From Neptuniibacter pectenicola (GTDB taxonomy: Bacteria; Pseudomonadota; Gammaproteobacteria; Pseudomonadales; Balneatricaceae): DNA of 64,000 nt. Location: contig NZ_LUTS01000001.1 in the NCBI RefSeq assembly GCF_001597735.1, forward strand, positions 124,001-188,000, given 5' to 3'. Each line of letters starts with the position of its first letter. Positions within the stretch are counted from its first letter, which is position 1. Below are positions 8,332 to 16,739 of this stretch, in pieces. The position numbers and the translations under genes are program-made. The notes beneath the pieces were generated by a model that ran no database searches, was not told the DNA's origin, and saw only the letters and a program-made list of their open reading frames with translations.

Positions 8332-9846
8332 ATGACCACAAAATCAGTAGACGTATTGCTAGTCGGCGCGGGAGCTATGAGTACCGCCCTTGGCGTCATG
8401 CTCAAGCAGCTGGACCCATCCCTAAAAATTTCTATGGTAGAACGGCTCGATGAAATTGCCGTAGAAAGCACAGATTGCATGAACAACGCGGGGACAGGAC
8501 ATGCCGCGTATTGTGAATTGAACTATACGCCTGAAATGGATGATGGCAGCATTAACTGTAGCAAAGCCTTTGCAATCAACGCCTCCTTTGAAGTGAGCCT
8601 ACAGTTCTGGTCTTACCTGGTTCAACAGAACGCTCTACCAGAGCCTTCCCAATTTATAAACTCAGTCCCCCACCAAAGCTTTGTATGGGGTGACAAAAAC
8701 GTAGAATTTTTACGTAAGCGTTACGCAGCCTTAAGTGCACATCATCAATTTGATGTTATGGAATACAGCGAAGATCCAGAGGTACTAAAAGAGTGGATGC
8801 CGCTGGTAATGGAGGGCAGAAAAGAGGGTGAAAAAATAGCAGCCACTCGCGTGCGTTACGGTTCAGATGTCAACTTTGGCGCACTGGCACGCAGCATGGT
8901 CAAAAACCTTCAGGATCAAAGTGATTTTGAGCTACTGCTAAATCACGACGTTAAAGACTTTTATCAGAATAAAGATAAAACCTGGGCTGTCACCATTAGA
9001 AACAAAGAAAAAAACGCGTTCGACGTTATTAATAGCCGTTTTGTCTTCTTAGGCGCCGGCGGTGGTGCATTGCCTCTGTTACAGAAAACAGGCATACCCG
9101 AAGCCGATGGCTATGGCGGCTTCCCTGTCAGTGGGCAATGGTTGGTTTGCAAAAACCAAGCGATCGTAGAACAGCACGGCGCTAAAGTTTATGGGGCGGC
9201 CCCCATTGGCGCACCACCTATGTCAGTGCCCCACCTAGACACACGCATCATTGATGGCAAAAAGTCGCTTTTATTTGGCCCCTTCGCTGGTTTTACAACC
9301 AAGTTCCTCAAAAATGGGTCTTTCTTCGATTTAATCTCAAGCATGAAGTTTAATAACCTTAAACCTATGCTATATGTTGGCGCTACCAACATGGACCTAA
9401 CCCGCTACCTCATTAGTGAAGTCATGCAGACACACGGCTCTCGCGTCATGTCCCTCAGCAACTTCATACCGGAAGCGAAGGAAAACGACTGGGAAATTTC
9501 TCACGCCGGTCAGCGCGTGCAGATCATCAAGAAAGATGAAGATGGCAAAGGTAAACTGGAATTTGGCACGGAAGTGATTACCGCTGCGGATGGCACCTTA
9601 GCCGCGCTGTTAGGTGCCTCTCCAGGTGCATCAACATCGGTTAGCGCAATGCTAAACATTGTTGAAACCTGCTTTAAAGAAAAAATGGCCACGCCCGAAT
9701 GGCAAGCAAAAATCAAAGAGATGATCCCATCTTACGGTCACGACCTGACCCAAGACCCCGAGCGTCTAAAAACGATTCGCGAATATACCTTATCAACCTT
9801 AGGACTCGACCCTGAAAAAAATTCGAGTTCCCCACAGGTCGCTTAA
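8332..9846 (+). CDS. mqo: Malate:quinone oxidoreductase
   Basis: Membrane-associated FAD enzyme that oxidises malate to oxaloacetate and passes the electrons to quinone, working beside or instead of NAD-dependent malate dehydrogenase in the TCA cycle. At 504 residues it has normal length. The N-terminal FAD motif LLVGAGAMSTALGVML, STDCMNNAGTGHAAYCELNYTP, FLGAGGGALPLLQ and GFPVSGQWL are typical of MQO. It is a single gene with its own terminator. The ribosome site before the ATG is weak. Confidence 0.95.
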   Translation: MTTKSVDVLLVGAGAMSTALGVMLKQLDPSLKISMVERLDEIAVESTDCMNNAGTGHAAYCELNYTPEMDDGSINCSKAFAINASFEVSLQFWSYLVQQNALPEPSQFINSVPHQSFVWGDKNVEFLRKRYAALSAHHQFDVMEYSEDPEVLKEWMPLVMEGRKEGEKIAATRVRYGSDVNFGALARSMVKNLQDQSDFELLLNHDVKDFYQNKDKTWAVTIRNKEKNAFDVINSRFVFLGAGGGALPLLQKTGIPEADGYGGFPVSGQWLVCKNQAIVEQHGAKVYGAAPIGAPPMSVPHLDTRIIDGKKSLLFGPFAGFTTKFLKNGSFFDLISSMKFNNLKPMLYVGATNMDLTRYLISEVMQTHGSRVMSLSNFIPEAKENDWEISHAGQRVQIIKKDEDGKGKLEFGTEVITAADGTLAALLGASPGASTSVSAMLNIVETCFKEKMATPEWQAKIKEMIPSYGHDLTQDPERLKTIREYTLSTLGLDPEKNSSSPQVA

Positions 9847-9890
9847 GCGAATCCCATTGATACTCGCTCACAACAGGTATGCCTAACGGG

Positions 9891-9920
9891 AAAAAGGCCG
9901 GTCTTTAGATCGGCCTTTTG
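9891..9920 (+). terminator. Terminator after mqo
   Basis: AAAAAGGCCG (9891-9900) and CGGCCTTTTG (9911-9920) form a strong stem with a 10-base loop, with T-rich sequence closing the stem. It is placed 45 bases after the mqo stop. Confidence 0.8.
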
Positions 9921-9979
9921 CTTTACGGCTTGCCAACGTACAATGAGCCCCCGTTTTTTGGTATAAAGCAGCAGATAAT

Positions 9980-10213
9980 ATGCAATGCAGAGAAAAGTGT
10001 GGCGCATGTTGTATCGCCCCAAGTATAAGCAGTTTACAGAAACCCGCTGGGGTTAGGTGTCAGCACTTAACAGACGCATTACGCTGTGGCATCTTTAATC
10101 AGCCAGAGAGACCACAGGCCTGCGCTAACTTTCAAGCAGAACAAGATTTTTGTGGTAATTCGGCACAAGAAGCCCTACAAATACTCGAACTTTTGGAACG
10201 GAGCACGCGTTAA
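9980..10213 (+). CDS. Small cysteine-cluster protein (YkgJ/UPF0153-like)
   Basis: 77 residues with the cysteine cluster CREKCGACC at residues 3-11, then CQHL, RCGIF, QACANF and DFCG. Eight or more cysteines in so short a protein point to metal (zinc or iron) binding, as proposed for the YkgJ/CxxCxxCC group. The biochemical role is not known. It lies between mqo and the MATE gene and ends about 90 bases before the latter. Confidence 0.78.
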   Translation: MQCREKCGACCIAPSISSLQKPAGVRCQHLTDALRCGIFNQPERPQACANFQAEQDFCGNSAQEALQILELLERSTR

Positions 10214-10302
10214 GATATCCGTACTAACCACCCCTTAGGTAGACTTACATATAGCGTCTTTAACACATAATTACCGTCCATTATCGTTACTGGAGCAGCG
10301 CT

Positions 10303-11661
10303 CTGAAATACCTTGCTGAAATCAAGTTACTACTCAACCTAGGCTTTCCCATAGCGATCGCGCAAATAGCGCAAACCTCAATGGGGTTTGTCGATACGGT
10401 TATGGCGGGCCGGTTTAGCTCAACCGACCTAGCGGCGGTATCCTTAGGCGCGAGTATCTGGCTGCCCATTATCATTGCATGCCAAGGCATATTAATGGCC
10501 ACCACACCTATGGTGGCCCACTTTGTTGGGGATGATAAACCCCACCAAGCCCGCGAGACCTTGCACCAAGGATCACTGATCGTCGTCATACTTTGTGTAG
10601 GTACTATGTTTCTTCTACATAATTGCGGCCCTATTTTGGTATTCATGGATGTTGAAACACACTTAGCCGCCTTAACCATGGAATACCTTGCCGCAATTTC
10701 ATGGGGTATCCCTGCGCTACTTTTTTACCAATTAATGCGCAGCTACATTGAGGGGTTTGGTAAAACCCAACCGGCCATGAAGATTGCTATTCTTGGCCTG
10801 CTGTTTAACATTCCGTTAAATTACCTTCTCATTTACGGCAAACTAGGCTTACCGGCGCTGGGCGGGGTCGGCTGCGGCTGGGCCAGTGCCATCGTTATGT
10901 GGTTAATGCTACTGGCATCGATCATCTATTTAAAAAAATCTGACACCTTTAGACAACTCTCCCCCTTTAAACATTGGCAACTGCCTGAACTCAACGCGTT
11001 TAAGCGCTATGTTGCGCTGGGCTTGCCCATAGGATTTGCACTGCTAATTGAAGTCAGTATGTTTTCAGTGATCGCCCTCTTAATAGCCGATCTCGGCGAG
11101 GTCATTATCGCCTCCCACCAAATAACGATTACATTTACGGGGCTTGTGTTTATGATTCCGCTCAGTATCTCACTTGCCCTCACGATTAGAGTTGGCCATC
11201 AGCTCGGTGGCAAAAATCCCGCTGGCGCAATTCATAGCGCAAAAGCGGGATTAATTATCACCCTCGCCATTGCTACGCTTAGTTCAGGCCTTATAGCCCT
11301 GTTCGCTACACAGATCGCCTCGCTCTACACAACCGATTTACACATCATTGAAATTGCAACCACATTGCTTACGATTGCAGCGTTCTTTCAACTATCTGAT
11401 GCGGTACAAATAACCTGCTCCGGTGCACTCAGAGGCTACAAAGACACACAGTTCCCTCTTTTGCTTGTCTTTATTGCCTGCTGGATCGTCGGGCTCCCGA
11501 CCGGTTACCTTTTAGGCAAAACAGATTTAGTGGTCGCACCGATGGGGCCAAGCGGCTTTTGGTTTGGACTTGTCATCGGCCTCACAATTAGCGCTATACT
11601 GTTACTCTCCCGTTTAAGATGGAAAAGCCAACAAACCTTACATGTATCGCTTTCGAAATAG
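10303..11661 (+). CDS. norM: MATE family multidrug/sodium antiporter, apparent CTG start
   Basis: Inner-membrane exporter that uses Na+ or H+ gradients to expel cationic drugs. Twelve hydrophobic segments are visible, and GFVDTVMAG near the N-terminus is the NorM signature. Starting at the first ATG (10381) would delete the first 26 residues, including half of TM1. The frame is open upstream to a stop at 10261 with no ATG, GTG or TTG. A CTG at 10303 is preceded by GGAG with a 7-base gap and gives LKYLAEIKLLLNLGFP, the expected NorM N-terminus, for 452 residues in total. I therefore infer a CTG start. The 3' end overlaps the DUF3080 gene by 20 bases. Confidence 0.82.
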   Translation: MKYLAEIKLLLNLGFPIAIAQIAQTSMGFVDTVMAGRFSSTDLAAVSLGASIWLPIIIACQGILMATTPMVAHFVGDDKPHQARETLHQGSLIVVILCVGTMFLLHNCGPILVFMDVETHLAALTMEYLAAISWGIPALLFYQLMRSYIEGFGKTQPAMKIAILGLLFNIPLNYLLIYGKLGLPALGGVGCGWASAIVMWLMLLASIIYLKKSDTFRQLSPFKHWQLPELNAFKRYVALGLPIGFALLIEVSMFSVIALLIADLGEVIIASHQITITFTGLVFMIPLSISLALTIRVGHQLGGKNPAGAIHSAKAGLIITLAIATLSSGLIALFATQIASLYTTDLHIIEIATTLLTIAAFFQLSDAVQITCSGALRGYKDTQFPLLLVFIACWIVGLPTGYLLGKTDLVVAPMGPSGFWFGLVIGLTISAILLLSRLRWKSQQTLHVSLSK

Positions 11662-12739
11662 CCTCAAGCTACTGTGCTGGATAGGTCTAGGGATTTTTAT
11701 CTCAGGCTGTGAACCCTCATCACCTGAGGATATGCTCAATAACTATCAGTATAGAATCAGCAATGTCATGGAGGTCTCTCAGGCCGTCATCTCAGACCTT
11801 CCAACACGCCCAGCATTCCCACTTCGCCGTCACTTAATTTATCCCACGCTGGAGGTGAGAGAGGGGCTCCTCGATGTCATCAACTTAAAAACATGTAACC
11901 TATTACCACTGATCGCCGAGCGTAATAGCTCCTTGGGAAAAGTCTATGCCCCCTCGCAAAAAATGCGTTATGAATTAACCTTTTATCATGCGATTGGCCA
12001 ATGCAAAAAAGCCTTAGAGGATACGCCCACAGCCGATCAAGCGCTTTTAGCACAAGTCTCGTCCATCTATCAGGCAAAACATGACAACCTACCGGCAGAA
12101 TTATGGAACGGTATATTCACCGCTAAAGAGCTAGAGCTCAATTTCTCGCGCGCAAAAGAAACACTGCCCCTTATTGATGATGGCAGCAGCCAAAACAGTA
12201 TTAATGCGATGAAAACTCTCATCGGCATTATTCGAGCACCACTCGCAGGTGATAGATGGGAGCTCCCCCCCGCGTTAGATACGATCGAATCCAGCTATAA
12301 TGTTTTATACAACAACCGTTCAGGACCTAAAATTCTCAGCTCATTGCAGCTACTCACCACGCATTTGTCTCAGGCTTCAGATACATTAGAGCGCGGTTTA
12401 CAACAAAAACAGCTCTGTTTTAACAATACCCCGTCAACAAGGGCTAAAATAATACAAAATGTGTTTTATAAATATTATATTGGTGAGGTTCAGCCCTATT
12501 TGGCTAACGTACATAAATATGCGGTTGCGTGGACGGCGGTCAATAAGGAACTTATGGCTTCATTTAAAGCCTATAACTTAGAGCCTCCTGAGCAGCTTGC
12601 GAAGTACCAACACGTTGTACTCTCCCATGACGAGCCTGACAGTTTATGGGCGCGCTACCTTGAAGCACGCAATAAGCATACGCAGAGCTGGCAGAAACTG
12701 CTTAAACAATGTGGCATGATGCCTAAACACAGTGATTAA
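11642..12739 (+). CDS. DUF3080 family lipoprotein
   Basis: 365 residues with a lipoprotein signal peptide (LLCWIGLGIFISGC, lipobox ISGC, lipidated Cys23), so it is predicted to be anchored in a membrane facing the periplasm. The rest is mostly helical and matches DUF3080 as I remember it, including an early DMLNNYQYRISNV motif and many Trp/Tyr near the C-terminus. Function unknown. The start overlaps the MATE gene by 20 bases and the end lies 10 bases before lapG, so it is in one transcription unit with both. Confidence 0.75.
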   Translation: MYRFRNSLKLLCWIGLGIFISGCEPSSPEDMLNNYQYRISNVMEVSQAVISDLPTRPAFPLRRHLIYPTLEVREGLLDVINLKTCNLLPLIAERNSSLGKVYAPSQKMRYELTFYHAIGQCKKALEDTPTADQALLAQVSSIYQAKHDNLPAELWNGIFTAKELELNFSRAKETLPLIDDGSSQNSINAMKTLIGIIRAPLAGDRWELPPALDTIESSYNVLYNNRSGPKILSSLQLLTTHLSQASDTLERGLQQKQLCFNNTPSTRAKIIQNVFYKYYIGEVQPYLANVHKYAVAWTAVNKELMASFKAYNLEPPEQLAKYQHVVLSHDEPDSLWARYLEARNKHTQSWQKLLKQCGMMPKHSD

Positions 12740-12749
12740 CCATTAGGTT

Positions 12750-13466
12750 GTGGACTCAATATTGAATTCAGTTCGTTCTACAGAAAAGCGCAGCTTTAGC
12801 AGCAGATGCCACCTGTCACTACTGGTATTGATGTTCGCGCTATCCGGCCTAATTTTTATTCAAGTAGGCGCGGAGAGCATTCGCCTAAGCCAAGCCGATA
12901 TAGAAAAACTGGGTAAAGAATATGGCGCAAAAGCACAGCGTCGCTTAGAGCGTTGGCAAAACCTGTTAACCGAGCTCGCCAACGACAGTGAGCAAGATAA
13001 GCTCGAACGCGTCAATGACTTTTTCAACCAAGTCCGCTTCATTGATGATATTAAACACTGGAAGAAAAAAGATTATTGGGCCACCCCCGTTGAGTTTTTA
13101 ATCACCAATGGCGGCGACTGTGAAGACTTCAGCATTGCAAAATATTACACCCTCAAAGAGCTGGGTGTTCCTGTCGAAAAAATGAATTTAGCCTATGTCA
13201 AAGCACTAGACTACAACCAAGCTCATATGGTCTTAACCTATTACCCGGATCAAGGGGCTATTCCCTTAATCCTAGATAATATTAATGGCACAATTTTACC
13301 TGCATCAAAACGCCCCGATTTACTACATGTTTACAGTTTTAATGGTGATAAACTCTGGATATCAAAAATGGGCCGCAGAACGACACTCGTAGGCACATCA
13401 GATCGTTTAAAGCCATGGGTTAAGTTGCAATCAAGAATTGAAAACAAGGACATTAACCTGCGCTAG
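12750..13466 (+). CDS. lapG: LapG periplasmic cysteine protease (BTLCP)
   Basis: Transglutaminase-like cysteine protease that cuts a large adhesin (LapA or its equivalent) from the outer membrane when c-di-GMP is low. It has 238 residues, a GTG start and an N-terminal hydrophobic export segment (LLVLMFALSGLIFIQV). The triad is Cys124 in NGGDCEDF, His159 in QAHMVL and Asp176 in LDNING, spaced nearly as in Pseudomonas LapG. Acidic residues around Cys124 fit the calcium site of the family. It is followed at once by lapD, its partner receptor. Confidence 0.93.
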   Translation: MDSILNSVRSTEKRSFSSRCHLSLLVLMFALSGLIFIQVGAESIRLSQADIEKLGKEYGAKAQRRLERWQNLLTELANDSEQDKLERVNDFFNQVRFIDDIKHWKKKDYWATPVEFLITNGGDCEDFSIAKYYTLKELGVPVEKMNLAYVKALDYNQAHMVLTYYPDQGAIPLILDNINGTILPASKRPDLLHVYSFNGDKLWISKMGRRTTLVGTSDRLKPWVKLQSRIENKDINLR

Positions 13467-13491
13467 GTTTAATGACGAGGAGTTACACACT

Positions 13492-15441
13492 ATGTCACTG
13501 GTAAACCAACTGATCGCCGCAATCTTTGCCATTCTTATCGGCTTGGTTTCTGGCACCTTGTATATCATGTCAGAAAGTTCACGCTCAATTTTGCAAGATC
13601 AGTTGGAGTCCCACGCGCAAGATTCGGCGACCCATTTAGGCTTATACCTTGGCCCTTACATGGCAAAGAATGATAGCGCGACAGTCGAGACAGCGGTAAA
13701 CGCCATTTTTGATAGTGGCTTCTACCAGCAGATCATTGTCACCAATGCAAAACAAGGCATCCTCTTTGAAAAAACCGCGCCCTCCAAAGTCAGTGATGAA
13801 ATTCCCACCTGGTTCCAAAACTTAGTGGTGATTACGCCTCCCTCAATGTATCGAGATGTGACCTACCAATGGCAACAGGTAGGCAAAATTTATGTACGCA
13901 GTAGTGCCGACTACGCCTATGACAAATTATGGAAAGGCGCTCAAGACAGTATCATCCTATTTGTCTCCCTCTCGATTATCTGCCTGTTAGCCATCAGCAG
14001 CTTAATTCGCTACCTATTAAGGCCACTAAACAAGGTCGAACAACAGGCGATTGCGCTCTCTGAGAAGCGTTATATAGAACAAGAAAAGCTACCACGTACA
14101 CGAGAGTTAAAACGGGTTGTAGAAGCCATGAACCGTATGGTCCATCGTGTCCGCGGTATGTTTGAAGAGCAAGCACGTAACATTGAAGAGCTGCGCCGGA
14201 ACGCCTACCAGGATAACCTAACAGGCCTCGCCAACCAAAGGGCGACCATCGCTCAACTGGCTGAACGCATTGATTACCGTAAAGATTTTGGTAAAGGCAC
14301 CCTGTTCAATATCCATTTAATCAATCTACAAGAGATCAACCACAAGATCGGGATGGATAAAACCAACAACTTGCTGAAACACCTAGCCATACAGCTCCAA
14401 GATGTATCACGACAAGCGGATCAAAGTGTTCTAGGGCGCATGACAGGGGCTGACTTTGTGCTATTAACTAGCCACCTTAATAAAGATCAGCTAAAACGTA
14501 AATTAGACAAGGTCGACCAAGAAAGCCGTAAATTATTAGCGCAATTTATGGATACTGAGATTTCCTATCCGGTCATCGGGGTCGGTAGCTGCGAATGCAG
14601 TGATCTAAGCAATAGTAGCCAGCTACTCTCAGAAGCAAGCCTCGCCAGCGAAGAAGCCGTTAAAGACGGCGTCCTTTGGAAAGAGTATAACGGCGAAGCG
14701 AAGCAATCGGTTGACCCACAACCCTCCGACTGGAAACAACATGTCGCCAATGCGATCAACCAGCGGAAGATCTTCCTACAAGTGCAGAGCGTGTTTAATA
14801 AAAGCCCTAACTCCATGCCCATTCAAGACGAGATCTTTGCCCGTATTTTAGACCGTGACAATCAAGCCACATCGGCAGGCGAATTTATCAACCTCGTTAA
14901 AGAGCTTGGACTCATGGCTGAAATGGACCGTGCCGTGATAGAGCTCGCACTACAAAAAGCAGACACCGCCGCCTGCCCTCTCACGATTAACTTAAGCCAC
15001 GAAGCGGTGCAAAGTGATGATTTCATCGCGTGGTTATCTGCCCGCTTAAAAGGAAAGTCTCTGGCCGGAAAAATACTCTTTGAACTGGATGAAACCGGTG
15101 TATTAAACAATACCGATGCCATAACACACTTCCGAAAATCACTAAAAGAACTCAATATAGGTTTTGGTGTCGATCACTTTGGCGTTCACCCTAATGGGTT
15201 CTCCTACCTATACTCCGTGCAGCCTGATTATGTGAAAATTGATGGTTCACTGATTCGAGAAATAGACCAAAACGCAGAAGATCAATTTTTTGTTAGCAGC
15301 CTGATCAGCGTTGCTCATAGCTTAGATATAAAAGCCTATGCTGAACATGTAGAACGGGAAAGCCAACTCCAACTATTAACCCAACTTGAAATTGATGGCA
15401 GCCAAGGCTATCTACACGGTTCGCCGAGAAAACTCAGTTAA
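13492..15441 (+). CDS. lapD: LapD-type c-di-GMP receptor with degenerate GGDEF and EAL domains
   Basis: Inner-membrane receptor that binds c-di-GMP and then holds LapG, protecting the adhesin. Order: TM1 (LIAAIFAILIGLVSG), a periplasmic output domain, TM2 (SIILFVSLSIICLLAI), HAMP, GGDEF-like and EAL-like domains. Both enzymatic sites are broken: GADF (319-322) replaces GGDEF, EIF (447-449) replaces EAL, and the DDFG region reads DHFG. The length is 649 residues. I chose the ATG at 13492 because GAGGAG stands 9 bases before it; a longer frame from 13438 would overlap lapG and add a non-signal N-terminus. Confidence 0.93.
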   Translation: MSLVNQLIAAIFAILIGLVSGTLYIMSESSRSILQDQLESHAQDSATHLGLYLGPYMAKNDSATVETAVNAIFDSGFYQQIIVTNAKQGILFEKTAPSKVSDEIPTWFQNLVVITPPSMYRDVTYQWQQVGKIYVRSSADYAYDKLWKGAQDSIILFVSLSIICLLAISSLIRYLLRPLNKVEQQAIALSEKRYIEQEKLPRTRELKRVVEAMNRMVHRVRGMFEEQARNIEELRRNAYQDNLTGLANQRATIAQLAERIDYRKDFGKGTLFNIHLINLQEINHKIGMDKTNNLLKHLAIQLQDVSRQADQSVLGRMTGADFVLLTSHLNKDQLKRKLDKVDQESRKLLAQFMDTEISYPVIGVGSCECSDLSNSSQLLSEASLASEEAVKDGVLWKEYNGEAKQSVDPQPSDWKQHVANAINQRKIFLQVQSVFNKSPNSMPIQDEIFARILDRDNQATSAGEFINLVKELGLMAEMDRAVIELALQKADTAACPLTINLSHEAVQSDDFIAWLSARLKGKSLAGKILFELDETGVLNNTDAITHFRKSLKELNIGFGVDHFGVHPNGFSYLYSVQPDYVKIDGSLIREIDQNAEDQFFVSSLISVAHSLDIKAYAEHVERESQLQLLTQLEIDGSQGYLHGSPRKLS

Positions 15442-15456
15442 GCAGACCTCAGACAT

Positions 15457-15486
15457 AAAAAAACGACGGCATTGCCGTCGTTTTTT
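15457..15486. terminator. Terminator after lapD
   Basis: A-rich flank plus ACGACGGC / GCCGTCGT stem (15457-15470 with 15474-15486) around a three-base ATT loop, ending in six T. With A and T on both sides it can serve the convergent gene at 15503 as well. Confidence 0.87.
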
Positions 15487-15502
15487 CTATCAATAAGCGA
15501 CC

Positions 15503-16081
15503 TTAGCTACGATTAACTAACATCTCTAACTTCATGCTTAAGCGCTCTTCACGCTCCTGCTCTTGACGTTTTTCCTGTCGCGCTTTATTGATCTCTTTTA
15601 GCTTCTGCTTAGCATGTTCAGACTCTTCTTTTGTTACAAGACCTGCCGCTTCGCCATTAATATCAATACGCTCCGCCCCTTCACGCAAAGAGCGGTAGTA
15701 ATTTAGAGCGCGCACATAACTGGCTAAAGCCCTTTTGATCTTGTTTTTTGCAACCTTTTCGTCAGCGATCAGATCTTCCTGAATACCGATTTTAAGAGGT
15801 CTAACATTCTTACGATCAAAGGTTTTTGGGTACGCTTCCATCAACTGCTGCAGGGCAGCCATATTAGCAGCACGGTTTTTGGATTTCGCCTTTGGCGCTT
15901 TATTTACTACGTCATTCACCTTGTTAGCCTCGGACTGGAACACGTTACTGATAAGTATGTTCTGCTGTTTTTCAGCAGATTCAAGCAATTGTTCCAGTTG
16001 ATCAATTAATTGCTTGGTTTCAAAAAAAATCTGATGGATATCAGAGTTAACCTTTGCGGATATAGTACCCAAAAAGCTCAT
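15503..16081 (-). CDS. ProQ/FinO-domain protein
   Basis: 192 residues. The N-terminal 55 residues form a coiled-coil-like helix rich in Gln and Glu. A linker leads to a ProQ/FinO-type domain at about 70-170: [58 protein letters not shown] and [11 protein letters not shown] basic/acidic tail follows. ProQ/FinO domains bind structured RNA and small RNAs, so an RNA chaperone role is likely. The ATG at 16081 lies 35 bases inside tusA; a TTG at 16072 is the only nearby alternative. Probably co-transcribed with tusA. Confidence 0.78.
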   Translation of the reverse strand: MSFLGTISAKVNSDIHQIFFETKQLIDQLEQLLESAEKQQNILISNVFQSEANKVNDVVNKAPKAKSKNRAANMAALQQLMEAYPKTFDRKNVRPLKIGIQEDLIADEKVAKNKIKRALASYVRALNYYRSLREGAERIDINGEAAGLVTKEESEHAKQKLKEINKARQEKRQEQEREERLSMKLEMLVNRS

Positions 16082-16283
16082 GATCTATGTACTGCTCCAC
16101 CAACTCATGACCTAAAAACTGACAAAACTTCGGAATATCTCGCTGAGTAGAAGGATCCGTTGCAATTATATGCAGTATCTCTCCCGCTCGCATATCCCTA
16201 ACATGGTTATGTAACATCATAACCGGCTCAGGGCAATACAAACCCTGCGCGTCTAGAATATGATCCGCTTTGATATCAATCAT
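16047..16283 (-). CDS. tusA: TusA/SirA family sulfurtransferase
   Basis: Small sulfur-carrier protein; TusA accepts persulfide sulfur from IscS for tRNA thiolation and other uses. I chose the ATG at 16283 (78 residues), since [20 protein letters not shown] is the classic beginning; a longer frame from 16328 adds 15 unlikely residues. The persulfide Cys is in LYCPEP. The end (FGYYIRKG) is typical. Its last 35 bases overlap the ProQ-like gene. Confidence 0.9.
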   Translation of the reverse strand: MIDIKADHILDAQGLYCPEPVMMLHNHVRDMRAGEILHIIATDPSTQRDIPKFCQFLGHELVEQYIDHELFGYYIRKG

Positions 16284-16334
16284 CTTCCATCTCTTGCACA
16301 AAGTTGCGTATTGTCTCAAATTACCCATGACAGA

Positions 16335-16375
16335 AAAAGCGATTTAACCCGAATTACTGAACTAAAATCGCTTTT
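16335..16375. repeat. Perfect 11-bp inverted repeat between tusA and the ABM gene
   Basis: AAAAGCGATTT (16335-16345) is matched exactly by AAATCGCTTTT (16365-16375) with a 19-base spacer. It lies in the short divergent promoter region between tusA (start 16283) and the ABM-fold gene (start 16432). It could be an operator or an RNA hairpin; no T tract follows. Confidence 0.55.
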
Positions 16376-16431
16376 ATGCGATAAATAAACCATTCTATAA
16401 GGCAGATAAGTTATTTCAGAGGGAGATCGCT

Positions 16432-16713
16432 ATGATCAGAGTCATGATTGAACGCCATATAGCTGATGAACTAATCATACACTACGACAAAGCCGCACGA
16501 GAAACCCTGCAACGCGCCATGCAAGCACATGGGTTTATCTCCGGTGAGGCATTACAGAACGTTAAGGATCATAACCACCGGCTCGTCATCGCCACTTACA
16601 GAACCCTACAAGACTGGCAACGCTGGGCCAGCTCGGAAGAGCGCCTAGAGATGATGGCAATGATTAACCCGATGCTAGAACACGAAGAAAAAATAACGGT
16701 TTTTGAGCACTAA
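16432..16713 (+). CDS. ABM-fold (antibiotic biosynthesis monooxygenase-type) small protein
   Basis: 93 residues of the dimeric alpha/beta barrel ABM type: MIRVMIERHIADELIIHYDK, GFISGEALQN, HRLVIATYRTLQDWQRWASS and a short C-terminal strand. Such proteins range from quinol or haem oxygenases to proteins of no known activity; nothing here tells the substrate. A good ribosome site (AGAGGGAG) stands before the ATG. A single gene, convergent with rlmM. Confidence 0.8.
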   Translation: MIRVMIERHIADELIIHYDKAARETLQRAMQAHGFISGEALQNVKDHNHRLVIATYRTLQDWQRWASSEERLEMMAMINPMLEHEEKITVFEH

Positions 16714-16739
16714 AACACTCTTGATCTTGCGTATTCAAC

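Noticed and set aside
10287-10679. 130-codon ORF opposite the start of the MATE gene
   Set aside because: Lies antisense to a well-conserved coding region; a shadow of its codon pattern.
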